Assembly: GCA_914767715.1 (NCBI GenBank)
Contig: OU612074.1
Coordinates: 12,324,062-12,388,061 of the forward strand
Direction: 5' to 3'
Source: Membranipora membranacea
Taxonomy: Eukaryota > Bryozoa > Gymnolaemata > Cheilostomatida > Membraniporidae
DNA length: 64,000 bases
The position numbers were made by a program, and so were the translations under genes. Of the stretch, positions 22,463-34,270 are shown piece by piece (position 1 is the stretch's first letter; each line of letters opens with the position of its first letter). The notes under the pieces were generated by a model, which worked only from the letters and a program-made list of their open reading frames with translations, was not told the DNA's origin and searched no databases.

Positions 22463-23440
22463 AGCCTTTTAATCAAATGTTCTTACATCTATCATCCTTT
22501 ACAAACGCAGTTATAAACAACAATGGCAAACATTGCTACACAAAGTAACCTGCTCACAAGATTTCACCGCTGCCCTTGTGTTGTCAAATATTGCAATGAC
22601 GATGAATCCACTTTTTTACCATGAATTAAAATGAAAGGTAATATCAGTGTAGGCCTATATCTAATTTTATGTTACTCTTGATATACAAGCTCGACATGAC
22701 ATAAAACAAATCTTATAATATTTACTCTCGCCTAGAGAGGGTGAAAGAGGAAGAGGTATTTTTTCAGTAATACCATTTACGTTTAAATCACAGGAGCTCA
22801 TCTATAAAAATCTTGATACTGATTTAAAATCAAATTTGCTTTTCTACTATGACAATGCCACTTCATTCAGGTTGTGTGTATACCTTCCGGAACTGAAATA
22901 ATCGCCAGTTGTCAATATTTTATCAATTTTGATATAATAATTGTAATTTAACTGTATTACCTAGGTACTGGTATTACCAGTTTGTTCGTCAGCACAAATA
23001 AACTGCGCTCAACATTCATCCGTATGAAACTTCACTATTAATCTAGGAGGGCAGTTACAGTCATCATAGTCATCAACATAAGGTAAAATTGTTCTTGTAC
23101 ACACATACTCTGGCAACTTTCTAATTGTTCTACGTCAGTTTGACTTACAATACGAGATTGAACATGCACAAGTATCAAGTAAGTATGGTATGCTTAATTG
23201 AGTTCAGTGGTAACTTCAGGCCTATATATAGGCATGTCGGCAAAGAGTAATGCTTTCTCTCTGTTTCTGCTATTTGGCAGCCGCTAGATGTCTGCCTGGC
23301 ATCGACATCTGTTAGATGACAAATAGACATCCGGTTACATGAAAGGCATCCAGGCACGTATTTGACAAAGGTGGATTGGTATGTAGCAGAGGAGGATGGA
23401 TTGTAGTCACTCATCATCGGGGCGACAACCCCATCTGAAT
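22463..23440. other. Intergenic, no gene recognised
   Basis: Examined for the missing 5' exons of the helicase gene; none was convincing. The short frames lack domains. Confidence 0.4.
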
Positions 23441-24290
23441 AGGGCTGTAACAGCAAATATTAATGCTCCAAGCCCATTTGGTTGGGTTTGCTACACAAAA
23501 AATTTCTGCTCCAAGCCCATACAAATGGGTTTGTTACAGAAAGTATTACTGCTACAAGCTGTTGTACTAAAAATGTTTTCTGTAAATGGCCATCCGCCAC
23601 ACATCTCTGGTCTATCCTCAGCCTATGCAGAGGAGTTTGTTACTGCTCCAAGCCCATATGGATGAGTAGTTGGCAACCATCAATTGCCATATGGCCATTC
23701 GGATGGGTTTGTTACAGTCACACTTCGAGATTGATACAAGGTGAAATGGATGGCCAGTTAGCATTGCCGCATGGGTATTTGTCATAAGCGGATGGCCCTT
23801 TTATGGAGATATGTCGCTGATGGCCATTTACCGGACACATTTGGCTCATCTGGAAGAATGGTTACAGCAAATATTACTGCTCAAACAAAACCCACCCGGA
23901 TGGAGTTAATTTAGCAAACATTACTATTCCAAGCCTGTCTGGATGGGTTTGTTGCAGTTATAATGCGAAAAATGTGGCCGGTCCACCACAAATCTTTACA
24001 TTAAAGGTCCATCCACTCATGACAAATATCCATTTCACATTATATCAATTTCAAAGCTCAGCAGTCACAAACCAATCATGTTGCAAATTTTGCAACCAGA
24101 TGGCTTCATGGCAGATGTCATTTGTAAAACAGACCCATCCGGATGGCTATTTGGCAACCGTTGGACACCAAATAGGCGTCCTGATGGGTTTCTTTCACAG
24201 CAAACTCCACCCTAACAAAACCCATCTCTGTCTAAAGTGCATTTGCATCTGTTACAAGCCAATCCTGTCCCATGAATATTATGTCCGGTA
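23440..24290. repeat. Palindrome-rich irregular repeat region
   Basis: Variants of CCCATCCGGATGGGTTTGTTACAG recur at irregular spacing, near 23475, 23520, 23655, 23700, 23895, 23935, 24135 and 24180. They are often preceded by CTCCAAGC and interleaved with TGGCAACC..ATGGCCAT motifs. Many copies are self-complementary around CCATCCGGATGG. Overlapping open frames merely reflect the repeat. Identity unknown. Confidence 0.55.
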
Positions 24291-24469
24291 GCGTTAAAAG
24301 CAACCGGAAGCCTATTTGTCCGTTGGGCAATCAACGGCTGCCAAATAATAGGTTCTCATCGCAGAATAGCTATCAGAGTCCGAGAGGAAAAATTTAGCAT
24401 ATTGTTTATACCTGGTTCTGGAAGTAGTTCATTGTGTTATGCAATTTTATCTCTGTTCGAACTCCACTG

Positions 24470-25010
24470 TTATTGATGGCTATTGTCCATTTGCCTCTAA
24501 GCGATCAACTTGCACTTCCAGTATGCCCGTTCATGTCTCCGGCCAAGATAAGCTCCTCTGCAGCACTGCAACAAACTCTGTCCAAAATCTGTCTTTGGCC
24601 TCCTCGTCACAGTCTTGCTGTTCGCATAGGCAGAAACGATGTTATAGGTCTGCCTTTTGGTCACCACGTTCAAATTGATAATCCCCTCAGATTTCCTGGT
24701 TACATGACTCATCCCACACTAGTCTGAGCCCCCCAGACTTTGCCCCCTGTCCGACGGCCCCCCTCCTTGGTCTTATCCCGCCACTGTTGTACAGCTTGAT
24801 GCCTTCATCAATGTATCTTGCCTTTCCTCCGGGCCTTTCTCCTCCCATCTGGTCTCCTGTAGGCATATGTTACGCCTCACCATCTTATCAGCTATCTCTC
24901 TACTCTTATTTGTGAGTGTAGCAATGTTTAGGGCCGCTAGCTTGATAATCGTCTACCTCGCTCGCCTACTTTCCACAAGGTCCCAACGAGGGAGATGCCT
25001 TGGCATAGTC
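24470..25010 (-). pseudogene. Non-LTR retrotransposon endonuclease domain fragment (APE type, RTE-like)
   Basis: Read on the minus strand, with several frameshifts, the segment gives the APE endonuclease landmarks: LAALNIATLTNKSREI, LQETRW, a KARYIDEGIKLYNSGG block, YNIVSAYA, and a final AGD-like DMNGH near the 3' edge (about 24490). Both order and spacing fit. Reverse transcriptase should follow but the homology stops. It is a dead, truncated LINE. Confidence 0.65.
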
Positions 25011-25139
25011 TGGTTCTCTCTGGTTTTATGACAGTCTGTGGCATAGTTTTTCCGGCCGGATGTTCTGCCTGTCGCTGAACCCTTCTCTATCCAGGATTGG
25101 GACTGGCTGAGTCTTGCACAGGATTGTACATTCCTCAAG

Positions 25140-26280
25140 CGAATTTTTCATAATATCATAATATCTACAAAACAACCACCTCTATTGCAGAAATAACTGT
25201 TGGTCTTGTTCTTGACTTTTTTGCTAGTTTTCATATTTTATCCTGTCCCCTACCTGTTCCAGCTAAGAATTGATCACTTGCCATAGCACACCAGGACATG
25301 TAGGTATATACATAAAGTACATGATTATTTTGCTTTATTTTTATCAGATCCTATGCGGAGAAAATTAGTTGTGCATTTGGCTGCGACTTGAGATGATTTC
25401 CACCAATCTACATCAGGTTTGTTAAGTTATCATGAACGTGAAAAATACCACTTGCCTTTGCCCCATAAGTGAGCCCAGAAGGTACAATATGAGGATTGAA
25501 AAAAAACAAAGCTGAAAGACATAATGCATATGGTAATTCGCAGTTGGGCAGTAAAAATATTGACATTGCATGTACATCATATCAACTACCCTTGCGGATA
25601 AACTATTTTGGTTCAAAGTTTCAATCAAGGTAATTTGGTACCGAAAAACATAATATGTCCTGATTGTAGGTCTGCATCAACCCATCACCCTATCCCTAAT
25701 GACAGGATACCAGTGCTAAGATGAGAAAGTGTCCATCTGTTCATCTTCACACTATTTCAGAGTGACCTGCAATGCTGGTTGGTAAATAGAAGTGATATGT
25801 ACGGGGATGTGAACTATCAGCTGAAGTGTTGAGCCGCTTGGAGGTAGTGTCTATCATGCCTACCACGTATTGAGATATGGGTATGTACAAAGGTGTTACT
25901 TTCATTTTCATTCCATAAGTACTGTAACCAAAAAATAGCTTCTCTCTGTGGAAGAGTTTATATTTCTATTTATAGCAATCAGCAAATTTTTTCCCCCAGA
26001 AAGAAAGTATTTTTACAATCACAATACCTAAATTTGTTGTCAGTTGTTATAAGTTTTGATAGCACGAGGTCCTGGGTTCAATTTCCCCTCTTGTTATGAG
26101 AGATCTCCCTGCTCATATCCCAAAACACGCCAAGCAACATAAACCAACACCAACTGAACTGACTCAAAAGTCGCCACTTCTCTAACGACAACTCTACAAC
26201 TATACTGTGTGGAACATTCTTAGTCTACCGACATCAAAGAGGCTGTCTATCAGTAATAAACCTATTAAGACAAGAAATTT
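25140..26280. other. Intergenic, no gene recognised
   Basis: Several short frames, none with domain content. Nothing further identified. Confidence 0.4.
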
Positions 26281-26289
26281 CAAAAGTTG

Positions 26290-26790
26290 AAACTTGGTGC
26301 ATGGCCAACAGGCTCACTCTAAATTATTCAAAAACGTTCCAAATTATTTTTAAATCGCCAAAAAAGCAAATTGTTTTGGCAGAATATAAAATTGATCTCA
26401 GCTGTAAAACACAATTTTTTAGGCATTATTCTTGACTTTAATATAACTGATATGAATCACCTCGTGGACCACTGCCGAAAATTCAACCTAATTGTAACAT
26501 TGATTAGGGAAGCTCTCCCTTATTTTGATAGCAAAACAATGGTTGACCTGTATTACCGTTGTTTTTACCCACATTTAATTTAAAAACCTGAATTCTGGGG
26601 CCATGCCACGACACAGATCTCCATTCCATTTCAGTTTCCATTCTTCAAAAAAAGTATGTACATGTTATTCTGAACAAAAAACCCAGAGAAAATGTCACAT
26701 CATTTTTAAAACATGAGGGATGATGTGAATTCAAATGCTATTTGAATTTTGTACTTTAAAACATGCTCAACTACTAAAAAAAGCCAACCG
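26290..26790 (+). pseudogene. Non-LTR reverse transcriptase C-terminal fragment
   Basis: The plus strand encodes, across a frameshift near 26390, the region just after the RT palm: WCMANRLTLNYSKT, then FLGIILDFNI, then an LYYRCFYPHLI block and a basic KKYVHVILNKK stretch. This order (thumb region of CR1/L2/Jockey-type RTs) is distinctive. The catalytic YADD lies upstream and is absent. Downstream (to about 27180) a GC-richer segment ends in AATAAACACACATGAAAG, perhaps the element's 3' UTR. Confidence 0.65.
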
Positions 26791-27189
26791 ATCGGGATGA
26801 GAGGTCCTTGTTGTGCACTCGCTTGTCACTGTACAACAAGCACCTAAAAGGGGTGGAGATGGGGTCTCAGACTTGTGTGCCCGCGCGCCTGGCTCCTGGT
26901 CTGGGGGGCAGTGATGACTGCAGCTGGAAGGGGCACTTGTCCTGTACGTGTGTCTCGTATTTGACCTTCAAGCTTTACAATTGGGCGGTCTACGCTCTAG
27001 CGCAGGCTATAAGACTGTCCCTTTGCTTTTGATATTTATTTCTATTGCAATTATCTACATTTTTTGATTTAATCTTTTTTTGCCTTTCTCTGAGTCATAC
27101 TCAATTGAACTTTATCTATATATGTTTTCAATTTTATCTCTAGCAATAAACACACATGAAAGAAAAAATTGTCTAACAGTCTTCGAGTT

Positions 27190-27940
27190 AGGGTGTCAAT
27201 TACCTTTCTGAAATGTGCAGTCTCACACCACTACCCTCCCTCATATCGGACAAGGGATAGAAATACCCATATAGATAATTATGACAAACCTGTACACAAA
27301 ATGACCTAATGACCTAATTTTACACTAGTACCCACTCGGTAGCTAAAACTATATGCATATTTAGTGGCTAGTTATTGCATAGAACCTTTTACATGATAAT
27401 CCCATGATAATCTCATAATAACCTAATACTAATAGTTATTTTTCTGGCTGCTCTGGGATGCCAATCAATGTTGCAGCTAGCTTTCTGGATATTGTAATCT
27501 TTATTTCTTTTTTAGACTGCCATAGAAAGACAGAGCATCTTAAAGAAACTCAGTACCATTCACCAGCTACAAGCAAACAAATAACCACACCTACTGAAGC
27601 ATCAGTGTTGTGATTTAAAAAAAATGTATGGGCGTTGTAGCCATTTATAATGATTTAAGAACGAGGATTTATATTTTGGTCCATTTCCATAATTTTTTAT
27701 ATAATCCCCATAGGGGAAAATGGAATTCTATCCTCTGTGCTCCCATAGATCTCAGCCAAACCTCAAATGTATTTTCCGGTAATTATTTATTCCTCTCCCT
27801 GAGAATAAAGCTTAAAATTCATTATATACGATTATTTTATTAATGGTGTATTTTGATAAAGTATAACAGCTTCAATACAATGTAATGAGTGATGGATAAC
27901 CAAAATTTTGTCTTTTTCAAACCAAGGACTAAGCAACTTC
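27190..27940. other. Intergenic, no gene recognised
   Basis: AT-rich sequence without recognisable coding or repeat structure. Confidence 0.4.
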
Positions 27941-27949
27941 CTAATAATA

Positions 27950-28740
27950 TGCAAGTTGTGATTGTTATCAATATCCAGCGCATTTGGTGCTGTTTTGCTC
28001 CAGGAATCTGGTAAAGATATCTGGCAACCATTGCAATATGCCTCGCGTAAGATGACTGACACTTAGACGCGCTCTTCGATGGTAGAGAAGGAAACTCTTG
28101 TCATCATGTGGGCAGTTTGACTAGTATATTATAGGTCGAAAGTTTGAAGTTGAAACGGACCATAAACCCTTGGTACAAATTCTAGGTGGTAAAGATCTGA
28201 GTGATCTACCACCGAGGGTGCAAAGGTTCAAAATGAGGATAATGAGGTATGGATATAAAAATTTTGGTGTTAAGATGTTTGTTGCCGATAGTTTGAGCCG
28301 ACCCAACGAGGCATAGAGTGCAGCCAGTGTGAAGCACTGTGCAGCTGTTGAGTACTATATTGACAGTATTTGTGAGGACTTAGTCCCTGATATACATGAA
28401 ATAGAGGCATTTGAAGCCATCGTGACTGACGAAGTCGCAGTTAAATTCAAGCAGTATTTGGTCGAGGGTTGGCGAAGAAACAAGCAGTCATAAATTGCCC
28501 GGGTACAAAGGTTGTCTCATGTTTAATGATAGACTTGATGTACTTGCTAGTTTGCGTAGTGCCTATATTGCACATGCACATGCTGGACACCAGGGTACTG
28601 CTAAACCTGCAGAGCTGCTCGACAGGTAGTCTGGTGGCCGAGCTATCACCCAACAACAAATTTCTGTCAATTTTAGCTCTTGCTTTTGGCCTGAGTCCAG
28701 CAGCAATTGATCTCGGGAATATGCTGTGCAGCTAAAGCCA
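27950..28740 (+). pseudogene. Ty3/Gypsy pol fragment: RNase H and start of integrase
   Basis: With in-frame stops, the plus strand shows the Ty3/Gypsy RNase H order: AFGAVLLQES, then QYASRKMTDT, VEKETLVIMWAV, and after a short break FEVETDHKPLVQIL with PPRVQRFKMRIMRYGY and VADSLSRP. An integrase zinc-finger region (GHQGTAKPAELL) follows near 28590. The minus-strand frames here are shadows. No LTR was found and the copy is inactive. Confidence 0.75.
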
Positions 28741-31700
28741 AGCTTCTTTCAAATTGTCTGCTCAACAACCCGTAGCAGACAACTCCAATTTGTACTTCAA
28801 GGGACATTCTGATGCGTTAAAAGTGCTCAGATAGCTGTATATGCAAGTTTGTGGCATCACATCATCAAATTCCTTACAAACATATCAAACAAAAGTGAAT
28901 AGTTGTAATGTAATGCCACAAACCCGCACTTGCAGCCATCTAAGGAGTAAGAACCTAAATTATGTTCGGGTATACATAAAAAAGTATCATGTGAAATTGC
29001 TTTTATAAACATAGTTTTGGCAATCAGACATTACATGTATTTCGTCTGCCGCATTATGGGCATTGACTTTTGCTTATTGAAATATTATAGGAGAACTACT
29101 GATCTTTCAATTCCAACACATCTCACCATGTCGTAAAATACAACCTCATTAAATGACAATTGATATCTGAAACCTGGGAACTTGAATTGTTTTTCATATT
29201 ATGTATGTTAATGATGGCCTTCTCCAATGGATTTGCCCCGGTTTTGGAGCACCTCTACAACATCAAAAAATATACTATATCAGGGTATTATGTTATATTC
29301 GCTGCAGGGTGCCAAAGTATAGCGTTATGTGGTCTAGAAAAATTGAGAGAAATTGAATTGAATTCAATGCACTCCACTGTGCAATCAAAATGGTTTTGAC
29401 GCCACCACCAGCATCATTTGCGACGCAGCAAACAGCAGAGTTGTCGAGTTAAGTAGGTGATACTGTTTACCTGAAATGACCCTTGCAAAAAATCTTCATG
29501 TGTTAAAATGAGCAACCAGATACACTACTCCGGCTTGGGCTTCTTGAAGACCTGTTCATGGTTTCGTTCGATCCAATGAGTAGATTTGATTCTTGCAATT
29601 TTAGCGTTGTTCTAGTATCGCGTTTGATTTTTATTAGTTTCTTTGATCTTGAAATCTACAAATATACTCACACCAGTACCTTGTGATTCAAATTGATATG
29701 ATAAGTTATACCATGGTTCTATAATCAAATGACGATTGGTAAATGATACATCTTCAACTTGGCAACTTTTTCAGCTAGTGTTGCTGAATCTATTGATTGC
29801 AGAGATCATCATAAATAGAGTTTCTACTTCCAAAAATGATCTAATTTTCAATATACCACGCCTCCGTATATTTAAAATTAAACAATAAAATGAAACAGAT
29901 CAGAGCAAAAATCGGCAGCAACAATGTTTCCTTCATGTCAAGCAAGTTCATATTCAAACAAGAAAAGAAATGTAGGAGCGCTCATATCAGGTTCCTTGAC
30001 CAGAAAGCTCACCATCAAGGTTGCGCTGTCAGCTGTCTCTTTAAAGCAGATTGTCTTAGTTTAATTATGCCTTGTCAATAATTACTGCAATTACATGCAT
30101 ACTTTTAGCATAGAACTCGCCTGTCGTAAATTCATGATCACTCGGTTTGGACAATTCCAACAGTAAACGGGGATGATGCTGTTATGATACAAAAAATACA
30201 GATCCGCAGCACTAGTACTCATGAGTTTGGTCTTGTCAGGTTCTAGATTTTTCAGTTCACCAACTCAACATGTAACTACCCCCAATAGCTGTGACATCTG
30301 TAGGGGTAACAGTATATTGTTAACAGTGATAACATGGCAAATCTGAAAACAGTCCGCATATTCATTACCATGTTGACTGATATAAACAAGGTGCCCCTCC
30401 TCAATACTTTTATATCTCAAAAACTTAATAAACACAATTCCTACATCTCAACTTTTGGTAACCTCTCATTCATTCATAAACATCTCTAGGGAAACCCAAT
30501 TAGTTCATTGTTGTAGAGTTAAGTTTCATATAAATACTATGTGTATATATATCATGTATATATATATATATATATATATATATGACATACAAATCTATAA
30601 CAGAGGGACATGTATGGTCCTTGAATCATTCCGCTCCTAACTGATAAGGGGCCAAAACTCTGAATTCAAAACATGGGAAAAAGGACCTGTTATTTAATGA
30701 AGGTAAAATAAAAACATCCTATGTAGATTGATTTTATCGATTAAATATGTTTTCATTGTTCAATTATATTGGATCAGTTTTTACCCAGTTCAGAATATGT
30801 TTGAACCGGTTACCTTATTTCCAAACAGTCTCATGACAATTTTTACGTACTTATGAATAGAAGCGAGACAAATTTTTGCAGGTGATTTTTAGAGTGGCTG
30901 AGCTATTTTAGAGAGTGTGCCTATCTCTGAAACTTTTCTCTCAGAGACTATGATGACACAAACTGTTGATTTAGTGTTTGAAAACTCATTGATTATACTA
31001 TTATAATTGCAGTCACATTAAAAAACATCAAATGTTAGATGGAACTTTTCCTGTTTCACTGCTTAACAATGTAATAATTGTGTACCATCTTTTCGCCTGC
31101 AAAAAGAGGCATTTTACCGCTTAAGTCACTAAAATTGACAAGCTATTCATAATAATTCTAAGCTAGATTTTTCATTTAACTCAGTGATAAGTATCAATGA
31201 AAATGATTTATATTGATAATGTTGAATGTTCAATGTCTAGTAATCAAAAATTTTGGCAAGTGTTTTTAATTATTTATTAATTTTTATTATTATAATTATC
31301 AGCTAGTTGTCTATCCATGGAGAGAGAGGAGACAACTGGTGTTTGATTAAAAAGCATTAAAATCGCTATCTGATTATTCCGCCTGTAACATGTCAAATTG
31401 CAAGTCATATTGCTTTTTGCATGATGGAACCATATTCTGAATGGACAATTTGGAAATGAATTTGTCTAAATTGAAAGACTAAAGGAGCGAGGATTTTGAG
31501 CAACGTTTGTTTGTCAGGATTTTGCTAAAAAGGCTTCACCAAAGAGTCTTTTACTCGGCAGCAACAGCCGGCATAACGATAACCAGAGTGAAATTATCAG
31601 ATCTGTATTTCAACAGTAACTTTGCCGTTCGATATGCTGTCCGACTGTTAGTTTCAACTGTGTCCCCAATCTTATAAAAAATATCATATTAGAGAGTTTG

Positions 31701-31780
31701 ATGGTGCAGGCAGTGTTGCGTACTAAATGCATTTTAAGTACTCAGTTCCATTAAACACTCATACAACTTCCTGAGGTGCG
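28741..31780. other. Long AT-rich intergenic stretch
   Basis: No gene recognised over about 3 kb. The frame at 29160-29399 (79 codons, hydrophobic start) has no splice support or homology I can see. A TA microsatellite lies at 30546-30583. Confidence 0.4.
30546..30583. repeat. (TA)n microsatellite
   Basis: An almost uninterrupted run of alternating T and A. A shorter run of the same type lies at 21456-21472. Confidence 0.9.
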
Positions 31781-31781
31781 A

Positions 31782-31895
31782 TGGGTGTTATAAGACCTGT
31801 GGCAGGTGCTGTATGGAACACAACAAAACTGTATAGGCCTTGAGTGCTGTAATATGTGTCCCATACAGCACAGGCCACACGTCTTACAACACCTG
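31782..31895. repeat. Foldback repeat, arms about 40 bp
   Basis: GGTGTTATAAGACCTGTGGC near 31786 is complementary, with a few mismatches, to GCCACACGTCTTACAACACC near 31873. GTGCTGTATGGAACAC pairs with GTGTCCCATACAGCAC. The loop is about 35 bp. Probably a small MITE or its remnant. Confidence 0.6.
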
Positions 31896-32240
31896 TTGCC
31901 AGCGCCTGTTTTTAATGCCCATTCAGAACAGCATAAACTTTTGAAATGCAAATTCTATCGGTTATTAAAAATGGCGTGATGCTAACTTTTGTCAAGGTTG
32001 ATAAATCCCATGAGAAGATAAGGCATATTGCCAAACCTAACTTAAATGGTTGAGCTCAAGTGTATTACTAACTCATTGGTTCATTGATAACAGTTGGGTT
32101 TTGCTATGATTCCCACTCCCTGTATTCTCTTTTTTATTACAGGGAGTTGCCATTTTTTGGAGTTATCAAGTATCAGTTGGGGCGAAACATAATATGGGCA
32201 TTGAGTATAGGCAGCAGCAGCGGACTAAAGACCCAAAAAT

Positions 32241-32290
32241 CAGCGGAACATAGACCCATACGGAACATAGATCCGAACGGAACATAGACC
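32241..32290. repeat. Three tandem ~18-bp units
   Basis: CGGAACATAGA(C/T)C occurs three times at 17-18 bp intervals, just upstream of the P2X7-C-like gene fragment. Subterminal tandem repeats are common transposase-binding sites in DNA transposons. A role here is conjecture. Confidence 0.6.
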
Positions 32291-32393
32291 TGCACCCACA
32301 AAATCAGCCATCGTCCATGTGGAAACTGCTTTTGTATTGCTCCATAAATCATTGACTATTTCAACTACTCTACTGCTACAACTTCAATACAAG

Positions 32394-32987
32394 ATGTCTG
32401 AACCAGTACCATATGCCTTTGAGCCAAGAAGGAAACGCTCTTTGGATGGTGATAGGGCTCAAGAAGAAGAATTTTATGCAGATAGTGACTGCTCTGATCT
32501 TGAGCCGATGGATAATTATTTATGATAATAATAATAGAAATTCTGCTGCTTCATCAGAAACATCCTTACCTCATCATGCTGCTACTATTGTGCATTATTG
32601 CTCAAGAGACATAAAGCTTATTGAACCTCACTCTACCAGTAAATGTATTCTCCAGCTGGAAATGATCCATGATGCAATCACTGACTCCTCAATTAAACTT
32701 GCTTGGAGAAAGGCTCAGAGAGATTTCTGTTCTGGCACAAAAGATCTGACATGCTAGCTTTCTCAAGGATGACTCCGGAGAATCATCTTTTTCATGGCTA
32801 CCAGAACTATGTAGAGTTTGTCCATGGTCAACTGGGCAAGGGCTGTAGAAGGGCGATCCCACTATGTGTAGTAAAACATCTCAGGAGGCGTTACCAGAGT
32901 GCGGATGAGAATTACAGAGGCTTTCAACCTAGCGTTGCTGGAGATTTGACTGATGTTGTACGTGCGCTTACGGATCTCCAAGATTAA
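32394..32987 (+). pseudogene. P2X7 C-terminal-domain-like protein, frameshifted
   Basis: An ATG at 32394 opens an acidic/basic 43-codon leader (MSEPVPYAFEPRRKRSLDG) ending in TGA. The frame 32535-32757 has Cys-containing sequence ending DFCSGTKDLTC. The frame 32703-32987 then contains a block typical of the end of the P2X7 cytosolic C domain: FHGYQNYVEFVHGQLGKGCR, AIPLCVVKHLRRRYQSADE and YRGFQ. At least one frameshift (about 32750) separates the parts. No ion-channel portion is present. Free-standing domains of this type occur widely in invertebrates, often beside transposase-like genes. It lies head to tail with the end of the minus-strand THAP transposase pseudogene and may be an accessory gene of that element. 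Confidence 0.55.
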
Positions 32988-33235
32988 GAAGAATATCACA
33001 AAATTCAACCATGCAATGCATGTAAGTGTTACCAAAACCATCCACAAATGGCTCTTACAATCCGACCCACCACTCTCCTACAAAGATGATAGACACAGAT
33101 GCTTTCAACATATCGTTGCTGACGTTGTACGTGCGCTTGTTGACCTCCAAGATTGAGAAGAATACCTTTAACCTCAAAACGCAACTATGCATGTAAGTGT
33201 AACCAAACCCATCCACAGATGGCTCTTACAATGTG
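32917..33235. repeat. Two direct copies of a ~145-bp segment
   Basis: About 32917-33060 and 33090-33233 share GCTTTCAAC, GTTGTACGTGCGCTT, CTCCAAGATT.AGAAGAATA, ATGCATGTAAGTGT and ATGGCTCTTACAAT. The second copy repeats the last codons of the P2X7-C-like frame (VVRALVDLQD in place of VVRALTDLQD) and the following potential splice donor, indicating local duplication of a gene 3' end. Confidence 0.75.
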
Positions 33236-33249
33236 ATAGTGAAAATTTG

Positions 33250-34270
33250 CTTTGAAAAGCATTGTTCATTATAGTTGAAAGACCCCACTATATATCCTGA
33301 GGAGATGTAATCCATGTAACTCTTTGATTTATTTATCAGTTTTCCCCCACCAAGTAAAGCCAGAACTCTGGTCCATCTGAGTTTTGGCCAGCCCTAGAGA
33401 GTGTTGTGCGCTCCCACCACACTACTATAAAGATGATTGTGTAATCGGTACTGACATTGAAGTTGTTTGGGTAGTGAACTGAAAATCAATAGTTTTAATC
33501 GGTAGTTAAATGCTCTCTTCTGTCCACAGGTTTTTTGAATCATTTGTCTGTCCAGTATTGTGCATCAGAATAACAATTTTGTGACATATTTACACTACGG
33601 TCAAAGTTGGACCGAAGTTATTTATTTTTTTATCTCATAAAAACAGAATACGTAACTATATAAGAAACATGATTAGGTATAGTCTGAAGCCATATAGTAG
33701 TATGACAAAAATTATAATGTAGTGTCATGTAATTTAGTTGTAAAATCATCTCACTACAATTTACTCTGTGTTTTCTACTATTGTATGTTTGTAGGTGATG
33801 ATGGCAAGATAGAAAAGTAGACTAGAGTGTTCGTAGTACAATTATTGGGATTAACAACCATGCTGTGTAACATCAAATTCTGTTGGCCATGCAATAACAG
33901 TGCATACATCTACTTGCTGGTTATAACAACAGACAAAGTAAGATGAGGTGAGTACTGCTCTATAATATATTTCTGTCATTAATACGAACGCAGCACTGTA
34001 CAGGCAAAGACGCTGTTGCTATTTAGTTTCCTGAATGATGGATGGCTGGCTTCACTTTTTAGTCAACCTAGTAATGTGTCGATCCTTCAACTCCTGGTTT
34101 GAGGGTTTGGGTACTCTAGTTGGGTGTGCGCTCTGTGTGTCCTGTAATAAAGTTGTGAATACATATTATGTATTGGGTATTGTTAGGCCATAGGGATGGC
34201 GCTGCATCAAGTTGAACTGTGATAAAAGTTCATGGCTAAAATATTAAAGCTACAATTCATTATTTTGAAT
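33250..34270. other. Intergenic between convergent pseudogenes
   Basis: No coding region or terminal inverted repeat was recognised. Element boundaries, if they exist here, could not be located by eye. Confidence 0.4.

Noticed and set aside
23440-24290. CRISPR array
   Set aside because: Spacing between the palindromic repeats is irregular, repeats are degenerate and the genome is eukaryotic.
29160-29399. Hydrophobic 79-codon frame as a membrane protein
   Set aside because: No splice sites, homology or neighbouring exons support it; composition is typical of AT-rich chance ORFs.
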